Shown here: in pieces, positions 61,301-64,000 of the stretch | How the letters are laid out: each line of letters begins with the position of its first letter | Position numbering within the stretch: the first letter of the stretch is position 1 | NCBI RefSeq assembly: GCF_947623445.1 | Contig: NC_135246.1 | Location: forward strand, 16,165,856 to 16,229,855 | DNA from: Clavelina lepadiformis | Lineage: Eukaryota; Chordata; Ascidiacea; Aplousobranchia; Clavelinidae | Length of the DNA: 64,000 nt | Reading direction: 5' to 3' | The notes under the pieces: generated by a model | What the model saw: only the letters and a program-made list of their open reading frames with translations | Told to the model about the DNA's origin: nothing | Database searches by the model: none | Translations under genes and position numbers: made by a program

Positions 61301-63291
61301 ACCCACATTTAACAGTGTTAACTGAACATAATTGTTTTAACTAGACACCTGTCCACCGCGTTCCCATGCTGACGTATTATTTATTGTTGACGTCAGCAAA
61401 GAAACAACTGACGATCAGCTGAAATCAATGAAAGAAGCCATCACAGAAGTTACTAAAAAGTGAGGCCATATAATCGTAAATCATCATTTTTGTATTAAAA
61501 ACTTTTCACAAAATTACATTGTCTGTTTTATTTATGATTTTATAGGCAAAGCGTGTGTGGTAAATAATAGGGCTTTAGTTTTCTGCAGAATAAGAAAAAG
61601 TCGTGCAATAAATATCCTTACAAACCACGCATGCTGTTTCACTATCATGCTTTTGTTGACCATGTACTATATCTTTTAATACATGCTAATTTTACTCATG
61701 GACATTTTTTTTGAAGACTAACCTATGGAATGTCTGGAATTAGAGCTGGACTCGTCCAATATCATGAGAAAACGGTTATGTCCATTTCCACAAACAGGTG
61801 ATCGTGTAACTGTCGATTTAAAAATAGAATATATACTGCAGTAACAGAATTTTCACGTAAGCCGTAAAAAGACCATAAAAGCTTTTAGTCGTTTTCATGG
61901 TATTGGTTGTTGTTATATCAGTTTGCTTTGGATATTTAAGATAAAATTCGTGGTGAAACTTTGCGCAGATTTTCGAACAAGAATGCGTTTTTGCGCGCAC
62001 TTCACCGGGTCCCGCGCATTTATACAACACGTCATCGACGTTACACAGGTGCCGCATTGCTGAACTTGGCCAAGCGGCTAAGTAGACCGAGTGGTTCAAG
62101 GATGTACAGGCCCTTCCATACACCGGTATGGATTGTTTTATCGACCGGCAGAAATGAAGATAGGTCTATGGAGACTATGGAGTTAGCATTGACAGCTATG
62201 CGCGAAAGGTAGGCTACTGGGCTTTCAATCATGGGTTTAAATACTTTTCCGTTTTAGATAAACTGTAATTTGTAGTTGTATAGCATTTGCCGGAAAATGC
62301 CTGCTAACTGTAGCAATGAAATCTTTGCGGTGTTTTAAACATACTATGTTCAAATCAAGCTGCTTTCTTATTTTACAGGAAAATACACTTGGTTCAAATT
62401 GGCCCGACATTACAGTCAAACAGATCCGAATATGAGGTCACATACCACATGGACGATTCACAAAACTTCACAGAGTATTGCGGCGACATAATGTTTGAAA
62501 TCTGCCAAGCAGACAGGTGCGAATCCAACTCAATTAGTTTATAACACAAATACGTTGTTATGTCCAAAATAGTGAACAGGTTTACCCATCCACATCATGC
62601 CTAACACCAAAACAGCTGCCATGCTAGGGTTAGGTGCTTTCCCAAAATAAATGCCTTTTTGCTATATTTTTAGAGATTATCGAGAGGGGCGGCATGGTGG
62701 GGTCAGTGTTCAAGATTTGCCGAACTCCTTACTCGCAAGATTTAATACTTACTTCCTGAGAACTCGGGTTGCCCAACTTCCGCTACTGTGGGAACCACAA
62801 GAGTTAGTTGTAAATGACTTTGACGTCACACCTAGTTCAACGGGCAACGGTTCGGTCAACGAATTATCCACTTGGCCCGGTTTTACCTTAGAAGAAGGTG
62901 AAGGTATTGATTTATTTGTAAAAGTATAAAATTGAAAAGTGTTTTAGGGTGGCTGTTAAGCAGATAGGTTGCCTCATATGAAATGCGACTTTAACTGAAA
63001 TCTCCGTTTTGTAAATCCCTGCTGAACAGCCGATTGGACAGTGAACAATAATGACTGATATAATTAATTGTACTGTATAATTAATATTTAGTCTTTTTAG
63101 GCGATTTTGTCGATTTTTAGTCTTTTTTGGCGATTATTTATGTAACGCGCTCTTTGCAGCACTGCTCGTGCTAGGGTAGTCAAGTCGTGCACGTATTTCA
63201 GTCATTAGCCAGAACTTGTCAACATGAAACTTTTCTTTACTTTCCAGACGGCTCGGACGAAGAAGACATGGACTGGTTGTCAGAAGCTTAA
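55336..63291 (+). CDS. Secreted cysteine-rich protein with von Willebrand factor A domain (13 exons)
   Basis: I do not recognise a named family. Exons: 55336-55384, 55757-55940, 57047-57060, 57790-57900, 59198-59371, 59576-59735, 59987-60165, 61345-61459, 61717-61797, 61969-62208, 62379-62516, 62674-62897, 63248-63291. They total 1713 nt with all phases closing, about 570 residues (an alternative donor at 62903 adds two). Residues 1-17 (MATAVLESLIFFWIILT) form a signal peptide. Residues 20-290 are cysteine-rich with N-glycosylation sequons (NCS, NCT, NVT) and two related modules, Cys123/143/151 and Cys212/230/239/248. A vWA domain follows from about 291 to 500: HADVLFIVDVSKE, RAGLVQYHEKTV, YTGAALLNLAKRL, VWIVLSTGRNED. 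The tail is acidic (DGSDEEDMDWLSEA) and there is no transmembrane segment. MIDAS metal ligands are partly replaced. Likely role is extracellular protein-protein interaction, by inference from the vWA fold. Confidence 0.82.
58841..59027. repeat. Perfect 7-bp minisatellite (CCCTGTA)n in an intron of the vWA gene
   Basis: About 26.7 tandem copies of CCCTGTA (TACAGGG on the other strand) run without an interruption that I can see over 187 bp. The array lies in the intron between 57900 and 59198. The unit is like, but not identical to, telomere-type G-rich repeats. The reading frame across it is only a consequence of the repeat and is not a protein. Confidence 0.97.
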
Positions 63292-64000
63292 TGACCAATC
63301 AAAACAGGTTAAAGATCGAACGAACTGAAATGGCCGACAGCAGCATTGCCGTTTAATTGTTGTCGCAGCAATAGGTTTTGTAAACAGACAATGCACGTTT
63401 GTAAGCCATAATCGTTGAGATTATTACCATATACGGTATATAAATAACCGCTAGAGCACTCCGAAATTGATGGTAGTTTAATGGAACATGATGACGGAAC
63501 ACTGGTCGCCTTTATTCATAATGACGCAAACAATGAGGCTTTTGATAGAACAAGCTCGTTTGTTATGATTAGCCACCGTGTTTGAGACCCACCACATGCC
63601 ATAAACCATTACTTCGAAAAGAGATTGATAACAAAAAGACAAAATCGGATTCCTTTTACCATAAATGGCATCAATTGTGCCAGGGGCGTGATATCATCTC
63701 ATTAGCGGAGGGTCAGGCGTTGGAAACTTAGCATAATATTCTTTCTTTAACAATCATAAGATTTATTATAACAATTTGAAACCGAACGTTTTTTATGCAA
63801 TCTTAGCTATTAAGTAAAGAAATTTTCCGTTGTTTTCATTCTACTTTCTTTTAAGTTTTGCGTTATGTTCGTTTTAGAGCAGCATTTTCTTGCACAGACT
63901 TAATAAATTCCTTTACGTAACAATGCAACTACAATAAAATATCTGGTTGGTGACGCAGCAAATATGAGCTCTACCTCTAAATCATGTTAAAATCCGGTCT
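63292..64000. other. 3' flank of the vWA gene
   Basis: About 0.7 kb after the stop codon. AATAAA occurs at 63902-63907, with a second similar signal near 63935. No further gene can be supported before the window ends. Confidence 0.5.

Overview
This window is eukaryotic nuclear DNA. It is AT-rich, with short spliced exons, GT-AG introns (plus one apparent GC-AG) and animal genes. Gene density (eight host genes in 64 kb), compact introns and the gene content suggest an invertebrate deuterostome. An ascidian tunicate of the Ciona type is my best guess, but this is inference; nothing in the sequence proves the species.

Layout on the + coordinates. (1) 975-2745 (+): a three-exon ANTP/NKL-class homeobox gene. 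(2) 7300-11031 (-): a LASP-type LIM/nebulin-repeat/SH3 actin-binding protein in 11 small exons. (3) 11.0-18.0 kb: a long stretch without recognisable genes. (4) 18027-19265 (+): an intronless INPP5E-like inositol polyphosphate 5-phosphatase ending in a CaaX box. (5) 20651-28762 (+): a 16-exon TACC protein (centrosome/microtubule). (6) 29571-30806: a hAT-like element split by a pogo/Tigger-like element. (7) 32521-36310 (+): kynureninase in nine exons. It lies tail-to-tail with (8) 36929-38141 (-), metaxin-1-like, in four exons. (9) 39259-46843 (-): a full-length Ty3/Gypsy LTR retrotransposon with 411-bp LTRs, a 4-bp target duplication, a primer binding site, gag, a pol reached by an apparent -1 ribosomal frameshift, and a frame-broken env-like region. 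(10) 48812-52036 (+): an SFT2D3-like Golgi transport membrane protein whose first intron holds three hAT-like elements, one nested in another. (11) 55336-63291 (+): a 13-exon gene for a secreted, cysteine-rich protein with a von Willebrand factor A domain that I could not match to a named family. One intron carries a perfect 7-bp minisatellite.

Exon boundaries were set by hand from splice consensus and by requiring reading phase to close across every intron. In all eight host genes the joined exons give an integral reading frame. The host genes do not form a pathway: they are a normal mix of developmental, cytoskeletal, metabolic, mitochondrial and secretory genes. The points most worth following are the textbook -1 frameshift cassette of the retrotransposon, the unassigned secreted vWA protein with its predicted 14-nt micro-exon, and the layered DNA-transposon insertions.
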